Assembly (NCBI RefSeq): GCF_008123425.1
Contig: NZ_VSSS01000058.1
Coordinates: forward strand, 36,636 to 100,635
Origin: Bradyrhizobium rifense
GTDB lineage: Bacteria > Pseudomonadota > Alphaproteobacteria > Rhizobiales > Xanthobacteraceae
Direction of reading: 5' to 3'
DNA: 64,000 bases
Under the pieces are notes generated by a model. It did no database searches and was not told the origin of the DNA. It worked only from the letters and a program-made list of their open reading frames with translations. Below, one piece after another: positions 16,707-24,081 of the stretch. Positions within the stretch are counted from its first letter, which is position 1; each line of letters begins with the position of its first letter. The position numbers and the translations under genes were made by a program.

Positions 16707-18503
16707 ATGTGGCTACTGAATCCTTACCGGCGCCTGGAGACCTCTCCGTCAAACTACGGAGAACGGTCCGCACTTGGCGCGGTTGGACGGTATCTTGCTG
16801 CCGCGCTGGTGCTACTCGGACCGACGCTTGCGGGAAATCCGCAGGCGTACGCGCAGCAGGCGAACCAGCCGGGGTTCGACCCGCGCCAGCCGGAGAAGTA
16901 CTTTGAAAACCAAACCGAGCAGGAATCTCTGAGCCGACCTCCGGTGAAGCTGCCCTCGGTCGGCCAGTCCAATACCGACGGGGATACCAGGCCACAGTTC
17001 GTGCTGCGCGGCATCAAAGTCAGCGGCGCCCACGTCATCCCTCACGAGCGCATCGCCACCCTGTATCAGCCCTATCTCGGCAAGAAGGTCTCGCAAGCCG
17101 ACCTCGCTGCGATCGCCGGCGCAATCAGTAATCTCTACCGTGCCGACGGTTTCCATCTCAGCCGGGCGATCGTGCCACCGCAGGACATCGCCGATGGCCG
17201 CGTCCGGATCCAGGTGATCGAAGGCGCCATCGTGCAGGCCGATCTGAAGGGTGACGGCGCCGAGCAGTTCGGTGTAAGGCCGATGCTCGGGCCGGTCCTG
17301 GCCGAGCAGCCGTCGCGGCTGGCAACGCTCGAACGCCAGCTCTTCCTCATCAACGGCAGGCCGGGCGTTCGGATCACCGATACCGCGCTGGAGGAGATCG
17401 GCGGTGCAACCGGTCGCTTCCGCCTCACCGTCTATCTGAAGACCTGGCATGTCTTCACGTCGTTCGGCCTGGACAATCTCGGCTCGTCATCGGTCGGGCC
17501 ATGGCAGACCTACGCGACGGGCGCGTTCAACTCCTACCTCACGCCCGGCGACACGCTCGCCGTCAACCTGTCGACCGTCGCCAACGATCCGCGCGAGCTC
17601 GGCTTCGCGCGGCTGTCCTATGACGCACCGGTCGGCGTCGACGGCGTACGCCTCGGCGCCTCCGTCCTCTACAGCGAAGTCCGGCCGGGCGATGCGCGGC
17701 GCCTCGACAGCGACATCACCACAACGGAGGCTTTTGAGGTGCGGGCAAGCACCGTGCCCTTCATGTCGCAATCGTCCGGACTGACGCTCACCATGGCCGG
17801 GACTTTCAGCAACGTATCGGAGCACGATCTCTACGGCCCCTGGTACAACGACCACATCAGGACCGCGAGCCTCACCGCCGACTACCGCCTCCAGGATCGC
17901 TTTGGCGGCACCAACTACGCGACGATGACCTTCCGCCAGGGCCTCGACGTCTTCGGCGCCTCGCATTTCGACGACGATCTGTTGTCGCGCGATGGCGCGT
18001 CCTCGAATTTCTCGGTGCTGAACCTCTGGTTCACGCGCTACCAGACGCTCAATGACGCCTGGTCGCTCAAGCTGTCTGCGGCGAGCCAGACCGCGTCGCG
18101 GCCGCTGTTCACCTCGCAGCAATTCTATCTCGGCGGCGCAGCCTTCGGCCGCGGCTATGGCGCGGCCGAGATCAGCGGCGACAACGGTCTTGCCGGCTCG
18201 CTCGAAGTTCGCTTCGACCAGAAGCTCAACTTCCGCTACTGGAGCGGCTACCAGCTCTACGCTTTCGGCGACGCCGGCGCAGTCTGGAACGACGGCTACC
18301 GGCTAAGCGACGGTCTGGCGCTGACGTCCGCCGGTGTCGGCGTGCGGTTCTTCCTGCCGGAGGATATTCAGGCGGATTTCGGCGTGGCCGTGCCGTTGAG
18401 CTACCGGGCGCCGGACAATGAGCGCCGCAGCCCGCGCTTCCTGTTCACACTTTCAAGCGCCTTCCGGCTCTGCCCGCAACGCGGCAAGGCGAGCTGCCTC
18501 TAG
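16707..18503 (+). CDS. TpsB/ShlB-type two-partner secretion transporter, 598 aa
   Basis: An outer-membrane transporter of the Omp85/TpsB family. It starts with an N-terminal targeting region (signal ends near AYAQQ, residue 50) and a linker. POTRA_2 follows at about 95-175 (FVLRGIKVSGAHVI, VRIQVIEGAIVQ), then a second POTRA/ShlB region. The C-terminal 16-strand barrel carries the conserved loop-6 signature GRGYGAAEISGDNG and the final LFTLSSAFRL. Such proteins export a large TpsA passenger. No TpsA gene with a haemagglutinin-like TPS domain is next to it. The divergent neighbour is the secreted FecR protein, whose start is 130 bp away. The ribosome binding site is weak. Confidence 0.85.
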   Translation: MWLLNPYRRLETSPSNYGERSALGAVGRYLAAALVLLGPTLAGNPQAYAQQANQPGFDPRQPEKYFENQTEQESLSRPPVKLPSVGQSNTDGDTRPQFVLRGIKVSGAHVIPHERIATLYQPYLGKKVSQADLAAIAGAISNLYRADGFHLSRAIVPPQDIADGRVRIQVIEGAIVQADLKGDGAEQFGVRPMLGPVLAEQPSRLATLERQLFLINGRPGVRITDTALEEIGGATGRFRLTVYLKTWHVFTSFGLDNLGSSSVGPWQTYATGAFNSYLTPGDTLAVNLSTVANDPRELGFARLSYDAPVGVDGVRLGASVLYSEVRPGDARRLDSDITTTEAFEVRASTVPFMSQSSGLTLTMAGTFSNVSEHDLYGPWYNDHIRTASLTADYRLQDRFGGTNYATMTFRQGLDVFGASHFDDDLLSRDGASSNFSVLNLWFTRYQTLNDAWSLKLSAASQTASRPLFTSQQFYLGGAAFGRGYGAAEISGDNGLAGSLEVRFDQKLNFRYWSGYQLYAFGDAGAVWNDGYRLSDGLALTSAGVGVRFFLPEDIQADFGVAVPLSYRAPDNERRSPRFLFTLSSAFRLCPQRGKASCL

Positions 18504-18519
18504 CCTCGCCCGGCTCGAT

Positions 18520-18540
18520 GGGCTTTTGGGGGCCCTTTTT
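18520..18540 (+). terminator. Intrinsic terminator after tpsB
   Basis: GGGC (18520-18523) pairs with GCCC (18532-18535) and is followed by five Ts, 17 bp past the stop of the TpsB gene. The stem is short, so it is a modest terminator. Confidence 0.5.
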
Positions 18541-18650
18541 GAGACCCTTCTCACAGACTTGCCTAAATTTAATCCCGTAACGTACTCACGATCTCTCGAT
18601 CCGTGAGTTTTCAATAGCCATGTTCAGTCAAAAGTGATTGAGACGGAACC

Positions 18651-19481
18651 ATGAAGAGGGTGTTTGCAATCCTGGCTTTTCTCTGCGTCCTCGCGGCGGG
18701 CCAGTATGTCGTCGTCAGCAAGTTCGCGATCCGTCACGAGATGCTGTCCTTGTTCGACGCCGCGCGACAGCGGCCGATCTCGGTCGAGATTGCGGTGCGG
18801 CGCGACTACGAGACCAAGGCCAATCTCGGCCTCTGGAAGCTTCCGGTCGCCATCATCAGCAATGGCAACACGGTCAAGGCCACCGAGTATTCCTTCCTCG
18901 CCAACGTGCTTGCGGCGCGCGGCTATCTCGTCGCCAGCATTCAGCAGGATCTGCCGAGCGATCCGCCCCTGATGACCCATGTCGGCCAGAAATATGTCGG
19001 CCGCCGCGAGGTCTATATGCGTTGCGAAGCCAACATCCTCTACGTGCTGAACACGTTGAAGGGGCGGCAGGAGAACGCCGACTACGACCACATCACGCTG
19101 GTCGGTCATTCCAATGGCGGCGACGTCTCGATGTATGTCGCCCAGCAGCATCCCGAGCTCGTGTCGAAGGTGATCACACTCGACAATCTCCGGGTGCCCT
19201 TCGTGCTCAACGACCGCATGAAGATCCTGTCGTTCCGCTCCAAGGATCCGCATTTCCAAACCGACCCCGGCGTGCTGCCGACGCCCGAAGAGGCGAAGGC
19301 GCGCGGCATCGACATCATCCCGACCGGTGCGCAGCATACCGAGATGAGCGATCGCGGGCCCGACTCGGTCAAGGAGAAGATCCAGGCGACACTTGACCGC
19401 TTCCTGCGCGACAGCGCGAGCAGCGCGCTCGCGCCGGCCGATACGACCTCCCCGATGATCATGAATCCCGGCGACTACTAA
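18651..19481 (+). CDS. Exported alpha/beta hydrolase, 276 aa
   Basis: An N-terminal hydrophobic segment (residues 4-20, FAILAFLCVLAAGQYVV) anchors or exports the protein. The body is an alpha/beta hydrolase: the nucleophile elbow is GHSNGG at about residue 151-156, and a late His in TGAQHTEMSD is the likely base. The Asp may be in ITLDNLR. Such enzymes are esterases or lipases; the substrate is unknown. It follows the TpsB gene by about 150 bp with a terminator between, so it is probably a separate unit. ACGGAACC precedes the ATG, a weak site. Confidence 0.7.
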   Translation: MKRVFAILAFLCVLAAGQYVVVSKFAIRHEMLSLFDAARQRPISVEIAVRRDYETKANLGLWKLPVAIISNGNTVKATEYSFLANVLAARGYLVASIQQDLPSDPPLMTHVGQKYVGRREVYMRCEANILYVLNTLKGRQENADYDHITLVGHSNGGDVSMYVAQQHPELVSKVITLDNLRVPFVLNDRMKILSFRSKDPHFQTDPGVLPTPEEAKARGIDIIPTGAQHTEMSDRGPDSVKEKIQATLDRFLRDSASSALAPADTTSPMIMNPGDY

Positions 19482-19556
19482 CCGGGATCCTTGCGGCAGA
19501 TCAACGCAGCTCCGTGCCGGCCACGATAGAACGGCGGTACAGCATGGGAGAGGCAC

Positions 19557-19763
19557 GTGTCGCACCATATCGAAAGGCTCGATACGGCGAGCCTTGATAC
19601 GACGAGACTTGATACGACGAGACTTGATACGACGAGACTTGGCCTGCCCCCGGCACGGGTGCTCGGGCGCGTACGCCATTTCTATCGTTCGGCCCGCAGG
19701 CTGGTGCGGTCGATCATCGCCCGCATCGACCTCTCGCAATTTCCGGGATCGTGCTGCGGCTGA
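19557..19763 (+). CDS. Possible protein with LDTTR repeats, 68 aa
   Basis: The frame starts with GTG behind GGGAGAGG, a good ribosome binding site. The N-terminal part encodes a pentapeptide tandem repeat (LDTASLDTTRLDTTRLDTTR). The C-terminal part is basic and helical (ARVLGRVRHFYRSARRLVRS). The repeat unit is 15 bp, so copy changes keep the frame. It could be a real microprotein with a variable N-terminus, or an accidental frame over an intergenic repeat. A hairpin at 19803-19829 lies downstream. Confidence 0.35.
   Translation: MSHHIERLDTASLDTTRLDTTRLDTTRLGLPPARVLGRVRHFYRSARRLVRSIIARIDLSQFPGSCCG
19578..19640. repeat. 15-bp tandem repeat
   Basis: Three identical units CTTGATACGACGAGA at 19593-19607, 19608-19622 and 19623-19637. 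They are preceded by a diverged unit (12 of 15 bases) at 19578-19592 and followed by a partial CTT. Units are directly adjacent with no spacers, so this is a minisatellite and not a CRISPR array. Confidence 0.9.
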
Positions 19764-19802
19764 GCTTTGCGCCGAGCGCGCAAACGCGCTCTCGAAATGC
19801 AA

Positions 19803-19829
19803 ATCCCTGCCGGGTGAACCGACAGGGAT
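19803..19829. terminator. Hairpin between 19763 and phasin gene
   Basis: ATCCCTG-C-CGG pairs with CCG-A-CAGGGAT around a short loop. It has no T-run on either strand. It lies between converging transcripts (the candidate repeat ORF and the phasin gene) and may serve as a terminator for either. Confidence 0.4.
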
Positions 19830-19975
19830 CAGCAGAAAGGATGACGGACGGCGAATGAGGTTCATCCGGTGGCCCATCATGGACCTGCACTGGAATTGAA
19901 ATGCGTAGCGCGTCACTGCGCAAGATCAATTTGTAAGCACACGGCCGTGGCGCGGGAAATCAGAACGTTCCCTTG

Positions 19976-20317
19976 TCAGGATTTGCCCTTGCCCGGCTGC
20001 ATGAAGTTGCCGGTCATTTGTCGCATGTGATCGCCGGCATTGGTGAACTGGCTGCGCAGGAACTCGGACTGGATTCGCATCGCTTCCTGAAGGTCGGTTG
20101 CGTGAACCAGCTTGCGAGCGTGTTCGAACGCCGCCTTCATGTTCTGCTCGGTGAAGGCGAGCGCCTGCTTGGACACGTCCGCGCCAGCCCCCGGGACCGA
20201 CGTCATCGACTTGGTGGCGGCATCAAAAAACATGCCGAATGCCTTCTCAGCCTGGTCGATGGTTTTCTCAGCCAGGTCGCGCAGTTCGGCCGGAACTTCG
20301 AGCTTCGGTTCGATCAT
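19976..20317 (-). CDS. Phasin-family protein, 113 aa
   Basis: A phasin coats polyhydroxyalkanoate granules and controls their size and number. The sequence is amphipathic helix throughout: AELRDLAEKTIDQAEKAFGMF, then FTEQNMKAAFEHARKLVHA, and MRIQSEFLRSQFTNAGDHMRQ, which is the classic phasin_2 pattern. The start at 20317 is set by a GGGAGGAG site. No PHA synthase is nearby. Length is typical for the short alphaproteobacterial phasins. Confidence 0.85.
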   Translation of the reverse strand: MIEPKLEVPAELRDLAEKTIDQAEKAFGMFFDAATKSMTSVPGAGADVSKQALAFTEQNMKAAFEHARKLVHATDLQEAMRIQSEFLRSQFTNAGDHMRQMTGNFMQPGKGKS

Positions 20318-20464
20318 GGTCGCACTCCTCCCTCTTTTTCCCAACTCATTACCACATTTGTCGCATTGCCTTCCAGCGGCCAAACGCCGGCGACGAACGC
20401 CACCTGGCGGTCCGCTTTCCGGTCTGAAAGGTGGACAAAGCGTAATGTCGGCCCGTGGCCGGGC

Positions 20465-20650
20465 TCAAGACAGCGGGTGTTCGGGGATGGTCTCGTCAGT
20501 GACGAGGTCTTCGACGAGCTTGATGACCTCAAAGCGCTGCCGGGGAGCGAGCTTGAGGAAGGCGCGCAGCAGGCGGAGACTTTCGACGGTCCCGTTCGCG
20601 GGTGCGCCGAGCTTAAGATGCAGTTCAGCCGCGAAATTGAGGTTCTTCAT
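20465..20650 (-). CDS. Hypothetical protein, 61 aa
   Basis: A 61-residue mostly helical protein (VESLRLLRAFLKLAPRQRFEV, then IKLVEDLVTDETIPEHPLS). The RFEVIKLVEDL stretch is well formed and the codon use fits the window. A ribosome binding site is not clear. No family recognised. It borders the gene-poor region 20651-21353. Confidence 0.5.
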   Translation of the reverse strand: MKNLNFAAELHLKLGAPANGTVESLRLLRAFLKLAPRQRFEVIKLVEDLVTDETIPEHPLS

Positions 20651-21353
20651 CTCGCACCTATCACAGGACTCAGCCCCTCGATGTTGGGCGTCGGGAGCCC
20701 GGTCGAGAACCGTACGCCTTCACCGAACGCCATGGCGACGACAAACTCTAGGTCGGGGCACCTCAGCAGGTTGGCATGCCGAGCTGCAAATCTGGAGAGA
20801 CTCGGCCCGACCCGAGAAGTTGCAACTATGGCAAGGAACAACCCGTCGAGCAAGCCAAACCGTAAGACTAGCGATGCTTCGTCGGCATCGTGCCACGGCA
20901 ATTCCGGATATCAGGAATACGCGCCGCCGTCACCCACCTGCGTCAAGAAGCAGCAACCAGTCACCACACGGCCCCGATCGCTGTCAATTAGACCTGCGTT
21001 TCACCGTGTTTCCCGTGTGAACGGAGATTGGCAGCCGCGAATTAACGCTCTTCAGCGCATACACGTAATCGTTGAGTCCGATTTCGGCGGTTGCATCGTC
21101 CACGAAATGAACGTCGATCTCGCAGCCGGTCTCCAACGTCCCGATACGGGCCCCATCCGGCGAGTCCCCTTTGATCTCCTGGCTTGGACTCGCCGCCCCA
21201 CGTCAGGGTTCATTGCTCCCGATATTCCTCGCTCCGTGAACCGTTGTTCAAGATCGTACGACCAAGCGGTTGCGAAACGGCCACGCAGATCACGGGCGCC
21301 ATGGCTGACGGACTGTTTGATTCGGGCGCGCATCAGCACCAAAGGACGACGGC
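20651..21353. other. Gene-poor, probably degraded region
   Basis: About 700 bp with no supportable full gene. Both strands have many stops and the codon pattern is unlike the neighbours. One minus-strand frame, 20984-21136 (TTG start at 21136, about 50 aa), reads plausibly as protein (CEIDVHFVDDATAEIGLNDY). It is cut upstream by a TGA, so it may be the end of a broken gene or a very small gene. Nothing else is recognised. Confidence 0.5.
20984..21136 (-). pseudogene. Possible gene fragment, ~50 codons
   Basis: The frame ends at TGA 20984 and is protein-like (EIDVHFVDDATAEIGLN, YALKSVNSRLPISVH). It opens upstream for about 17 codons more (KGDSPDGARIGTLETG) before a TGA. There is no ATG or ribosome binding site; TTG at 21136 is the only start. 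No family recognised. I treat it as a remnant. Confidence 0.25.
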
Positions 21354-21710
21354 ATGCTTTCTTGCTGCGATCTCATCAAGGGCGCCGCGGTTGCGCTTCT
21401 TGCACTCTCGGCACATGGCGCATGGGCGCAGGAGACCAAAATGAACCTCTTCAAGATCGTTACCATCAAGGACGAGATCGTCATCGGGCTATCGCCCGAG
21501 GAGCTGCAGGCGCTCGGCGGCAAGGACGCGAGCGCGGTCGCGCACGCACTGGCGCAGAAGGGCGACCTCACCGTCTGGCAGTACAACGTGCATCGCGGAC
21601 AGAACGGTGAGATGCAGCAGGCGCCAACTGCCAAGATCGGGCTGCTGGCCAACGCCTCGCTCCGCGTCGAGCCCTACACCACGCCCTACCAGATCATGCC
21701 GCATCCGTGA
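21354..21710 (+). CDS. Secreted hypothetical protein, 118 aa
   Basis: A signal peptide (about 1-26, ending GAWAQ) precedes a mature domain of about 90 residues. The mature part has FKIVTIKDEIVIGLSPEELQ, SAVAHALAQKGDLTVWQYNV, and IGLLANASLRVEPYTTPYQI. It is predicted to be periplasmic. AAGGACG stands upstream of the ATG. The compact all-globular look suggests a conserved small domain, but no named family is recognised. It is transcribed toward the convergent gene at 21758-22321. Confidence 0.65.
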   Translation: MLSCCDLIKGAAVALLALSAHGAWAQETKMNLFKIVTIKDEIVIGLSPEELQALGGKDASAVAHALAQKGDLTVWQYNVHRGQNGEMQQAPTAKIGLLANASLRVEPYTTPYQIMPHP

Positions 21711-21757
21711 GGAGCGACGGAAGAATGCCGGCGGCGGAAAGCCGCCGGCAGCCACAT

Positions 21758-22321
21758 TCAGCGGCGCCGTGCCGACGCGTCGGTGGCAAAGCCGTAGACC
21801 AGCGCCAGCCGGTCGAGGCATTCGCGACAACGCCGCGCAAAATAGTCATTCCATCGCTGGGTGCGGACGGCACGTCGCTGCCCGATCTGGTCCATCGTCA
21901 AACCAAGCACCAGCACGTCATGCACCAGCGCGGCGCCGTCGGTGCCGAGCTCGCGCTCGACCCGGTTCAGCCGTAATACGGCCTGACGCTGGCTCTCGGT
22001 GACAGGCTCGCGGGAGCGCGCGCCGTCGACATATTCGCGGGTCGGATCCATGGCCTGAGGGCCCCGCTCCGCCCGCTCCCAGTCGCTCTGGTAGGCGCGG
22101 CCACCCCGATATTGCGCCTCGTCGATCTGGTGGTGCGCGTGCAGCCGGCCGAGCGGATCGTTGCGGATCGACCGCATCGCTACGATCTTCTCGTCCAGAT
22201 CGAGCGCCAGGGGATTGTCGACCTCGACCTCCGCCAATTCTGCATTCAACGGTAGGTCGCGCGATCGGCGGTCATGAAGTCCGGTCAATTTGTAGGACAT
22301 GTTGCGTCTGGCACGTGCCAC
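21758..22321 (-). CDS. DUF6456-like regulator-type protein, 187 aa
   Basis: GTG at 22321 is chosen because AAGGAG stands 7 nt upstream; the ATG at 22300 has no site. The first part is charged (SYKLTGLHDRRSRDLPLNAE). The middle (YRGGRAYQSDWERAERG) and the C-terminal helix-rich segment (VLVLGLTMDQIGQRRAV, then CRECLDRLALVYGF) resemble the DUF6456 domain found at the end of alphaproteobacterial helix-turn-helix proteins. A DNA-linked role is inferred. It lies just downstream of the GcrA-like gene (22360-22893) on the same strand, 38 bp apart, so both are probably in one operon. Confidence 0.6.
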   Translation of the reverse strand: MARARRNMSYKLTGLHDRRSRDLPLNAELAEVEVDNPLALDLDEKIVAMRSIRNDPLGRLHAHHQIDEAQYRGGRAYQSDWERAERGPQAMDPTREYVDGARSREPVTESQRQAVLRLNRVERELGTDGAALVHDVLVLGLTMDQIGQRRAVRTQRWNDYFARRCRECLDRLALVYGFATDASARRR

Positions 22322-22359
22322 TCGGAAACTCCTTGCAAACTGAATTGAGAAGACACTGG

Positions 22360-22893
22360 TCAGGCGATGGAGACCAGCCTCAGCATGACGGCACCGGCGG
22401 TGCGGCCGGACACTGCCCCGGGACCGCGGGTCAGATGCGCATGCGGCGCGCAATAGCTCGAGCCGGGCTGACGCGGGTGACCGCAGAAGCTGATCTCCTC
22501 CCCCTCCCTGTCACCGCCATAGGGATAGCGGCAATCGCCGCGATCGAGCTCACGCAGCGTGATCAGTCGCGGCCGGACACCGATGCAGCGCAATTTGACC
22601 GGATTGGCCGGCCTTAATGCCGATGGCGGCGGCAGGTTCAGGCCGGGTATTGCAACACGCCGCGGCGCGAGCGAACCGGGATCGCCCGGCAAGGACGGCA
22701 CGATCGATGGACTCGTCATCCGGTCGGGCGCGGCAAGCCCGAGCCGCTTGGCGCGACCGACCACCGCATTGCGCGTGTAAGCCGTTCCAAACCTTGCGTT
22801 AATCTCCCGTCCGATCTCCGCATATGACAGTCCCTTGAAAAAATAGTCGCGAAGCGCGTCGGAATGCTCCGACGACCAATGGCCCGGTTCCAT
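22360..22893 (-). CDS. GcrA-family transcription regulator paralogue, 177 aa
   Basis: GcrA is an alphaproteobacterial cell-cycle regulator that binds sigma-70 RNA polymerase at promoters with methylated GANTC sites. This protein has the N-terminal helix-turn-helix (HSDALRDYFFKGLSYAEIG, then TRNAVVGRAKRLGL) and the cysteine/histidine C-terminus (DCRYPYG, ISFCGHPRQPGSSYCAPHAH) of the family. ATG at 22893 has AGGA upstream. Its context with an S24 repressor, not with cell-cycle genes, suggests an accessory paralogue. Its promoter region is shared with the divergent repressor gene and holds two TTCCG-N5-type sites. Confidence 0.8.
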   Translation of the reverse strand: MEPGHWSSEHSDALRDYFFKGLSYAEIGREINARFGTAYTRNAVVGRAKRLGLAAPDRMTSPSIVPSLPGDPGSLAPRRVAIPGLNLPPPSALRPANPVKLRCIGVRPRLITLRELDRGDCRYPYGGDREGEEISFCGHPRQPGSSYCAPHAHLTRGPGAVSGRTAGAVMLRLVSIA

Positions 22894-22945
22894 GCTGCTG
22901 TCCTGTGATGCGCCCCGATCGCACGATCCGGAGGCGGAACACACA

Positions 22946-23017
22946 TTCCGTTATTCCGAATACGAAGTCAAGCAATAATTCTGATATTCATAATTGCATC
23001 AATTCCGAATTTCGGAT
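22946..23017. promoter_or_regulatory. Two candidate S24-repressor operators
   Basis: Two 15-bp sites of the form TTCCG-N5-CGGAA lie in the divergent promoter region. One is TTCCG-TTATT-CCGAA at 22946-22960 (one mismatch) and the other is TTCCG-AATTT-CGGAT at 23003-23017. They lie between the GcrA-like start (22893) and the repressor start (23057). Matching sites at 23675-23689 and 23706-23720 support a common operator. Confidence 0.6.
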
Positions 23018-23056
23018 TACAAGAGGCAGAGCCTATGGGCAATCGAGGGAATCACC

Positions 23057-23665
23057 ATGTTGGACGCTGCGATGATCGAACGGGGCCTGGAGAAGACGGG
23101 CAAGAGCAAGGGCGGGCTGGCCGCGGCGATGGGCGTGCGCCCGGGCGCGGTGTCGGAAATCCTCGGCGGCGAACGCCTTGTGAAGGCCTCCGAAATTATT
23201 CCGATCATGCAATATCTCGAGCTGAACCTCGCGCCGATCATGGGCCGGGTCGGCGCTGGCGCCGTGATCGAGCCGGATTTCGAGCAGGTCCCTCCAGAGG
23301 GGCTCGGCGATATCGCGCTGCCCTTCCCGATCATGGAAGAGACCGTCGCCTTTGAGATCCTGGGCGATTCGATGCTGCCCAAATACGAAAGCGGCGACGT
23401 GATCGTGGTCTACAAGGACCAGCGCCACCCGCTGTCGAGCTTCTACGGCGAAGAAGCCGTGGTCCGGCTCAAGACCGGCGAGCGCTATTTGAAAACCATC
23501 GAGCGGGGCAAATCCCCCTCCGTCGTCAATCTCAACAGCTTCAACGCCAAGCCGATCGTCGGCGTCAAGCTCGACTGGGTCGGAGAGATCTGCCTCTCCA
23601 TGCCCAAGGGCCAACTGGAACGATTGCGCGCCAAATCGGCCCGTCCTCGCAAGAAGGGACGATAA
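23057..23665 (+). CDS. LexA-like XRE/S24 self-cleaving repressor, 202 aa
   Basis: The N-terminal helix-turn-helix (about 14-55: SKGGLAAAMGVRPGAVSEILG) binds DNA. The C-terminal S24 protease domain has the serine in ILGDSMLPKYESGD (Ser105) and the catalytic Lys in RYLKTIERG (Lys146). The hinge contains the Ala67-Gly68 pair in VGAGAVIEP where LexA/CI-type repressors cut themselves on RecA-ssDNA. All catalytic parts are intact, so it is probably DNA-damage responsive. ATG at 23057 behind GAGGGA is preferred over an upstream frame start at 22994. Candidate operators lie on both sides, suggesting autoregulation and control of 23767-24042 and the GcrA-like gene. Confidence 0.85.
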   Translation: MLDAAMIERGLEKTGKSKGGLAAAMGVRPGAVSEILGGERLVKASEIIPIMQYLELNLAPIMGRVGAGAVIEPDFEQVPPEGLGDIALPFPIMEETVAFEILGDSMLPKYESGDVIVVYKDQRHPLSSFYGEEAVVRLKTGERYLKTIERGKSPSVVNLNSFNAKPIVGVKLDWVGEICLSMPKGQLERLRAKSARPRKKGR

Positions 23666-23674
23666 AGTCGCGAT

Positions 23675-23720
23675 TTCCGATTTTTGGAAATCAAACTTGA
23701 CTTAATTCCGTTTTTCGGAA
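23675..23720. promoter_or_regulatory. Two candidate S24-repressor operators downstream
   Basis: TTCCG-ATTTT-TGGAA at 23675-23689, inside a longer GATTTCC/GGAAATC inverted repeat, and the perfect TTCCG-TTTTT-CGGAA at 23706-23720. They lie between the repressor gene and the next gene at 23767, in promoter position for that gene. Confidence 0.6.
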
Positions 23721-23766
23721 ATACTATGCCGCGCACCCAGCCCTGGGTGCGCGGCAGGATCGTTTC

Positions 23767-24042
23767 ATGCAGTATTTCGTCGTGATGATCGATTACGGGC
23801 GGCGCGGCCGCGAGGCGATCGTTGACCCCGAGATCACAAGGCGCGAGGTAATTTCCCGCGTCACCTCCGGCGAATACCAGAACATCTCGTTCATCCACGA
23901 AATCGCAGAGAATTCGGTCGAGGACGTGACTGAGGCCATCCTGGCCGAGGCCGCCCTTCCCCAGATCCCGCCCGAAGATGTCGACCTCCAGGCGATCCGC
24001 CACGATCACGCCCGCGACCTGCGCAAGCACGAGAAAGCGTGA
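23767..24042 (+). CDS. Hypothetical protein under S24-type operators, 91 aa
   Basis: A 91-residue soluble protein with two segments: an N-terminal beta/alpha part (MQYFVVMIDYGRRGREAIVD, PEITRREVISRV) and an acidic helical part (EDVTEAILAEAALPQI, ending RDLRKHEKA). No family is recognised. AGGATCG precedes the ATG. Two perfect or near-perfect repressor-type palindromes sit 47 to 92 bp upstream, so it is a likely target of the self-cleaving repressor and may be a DNA-damage-induced protein. Confidence 0.6.
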   Translation: MQYFVVMIDYGRRGREAIVDPEITRREVISRVTSGEYQNISFIHEIAENSVEDVTEAILAEAALPQIPPEDVDLQAIRHDHARDLRKHEKA

Positions 24043-24081
24043 CGCGGGCCTAAGCCGCCTGCACCACGGTCGAGTTGCAGA

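Noticed and set aside
19578..19640. CRISPR array
   Set aside because: The 15-bp units are adjacent without spacers.
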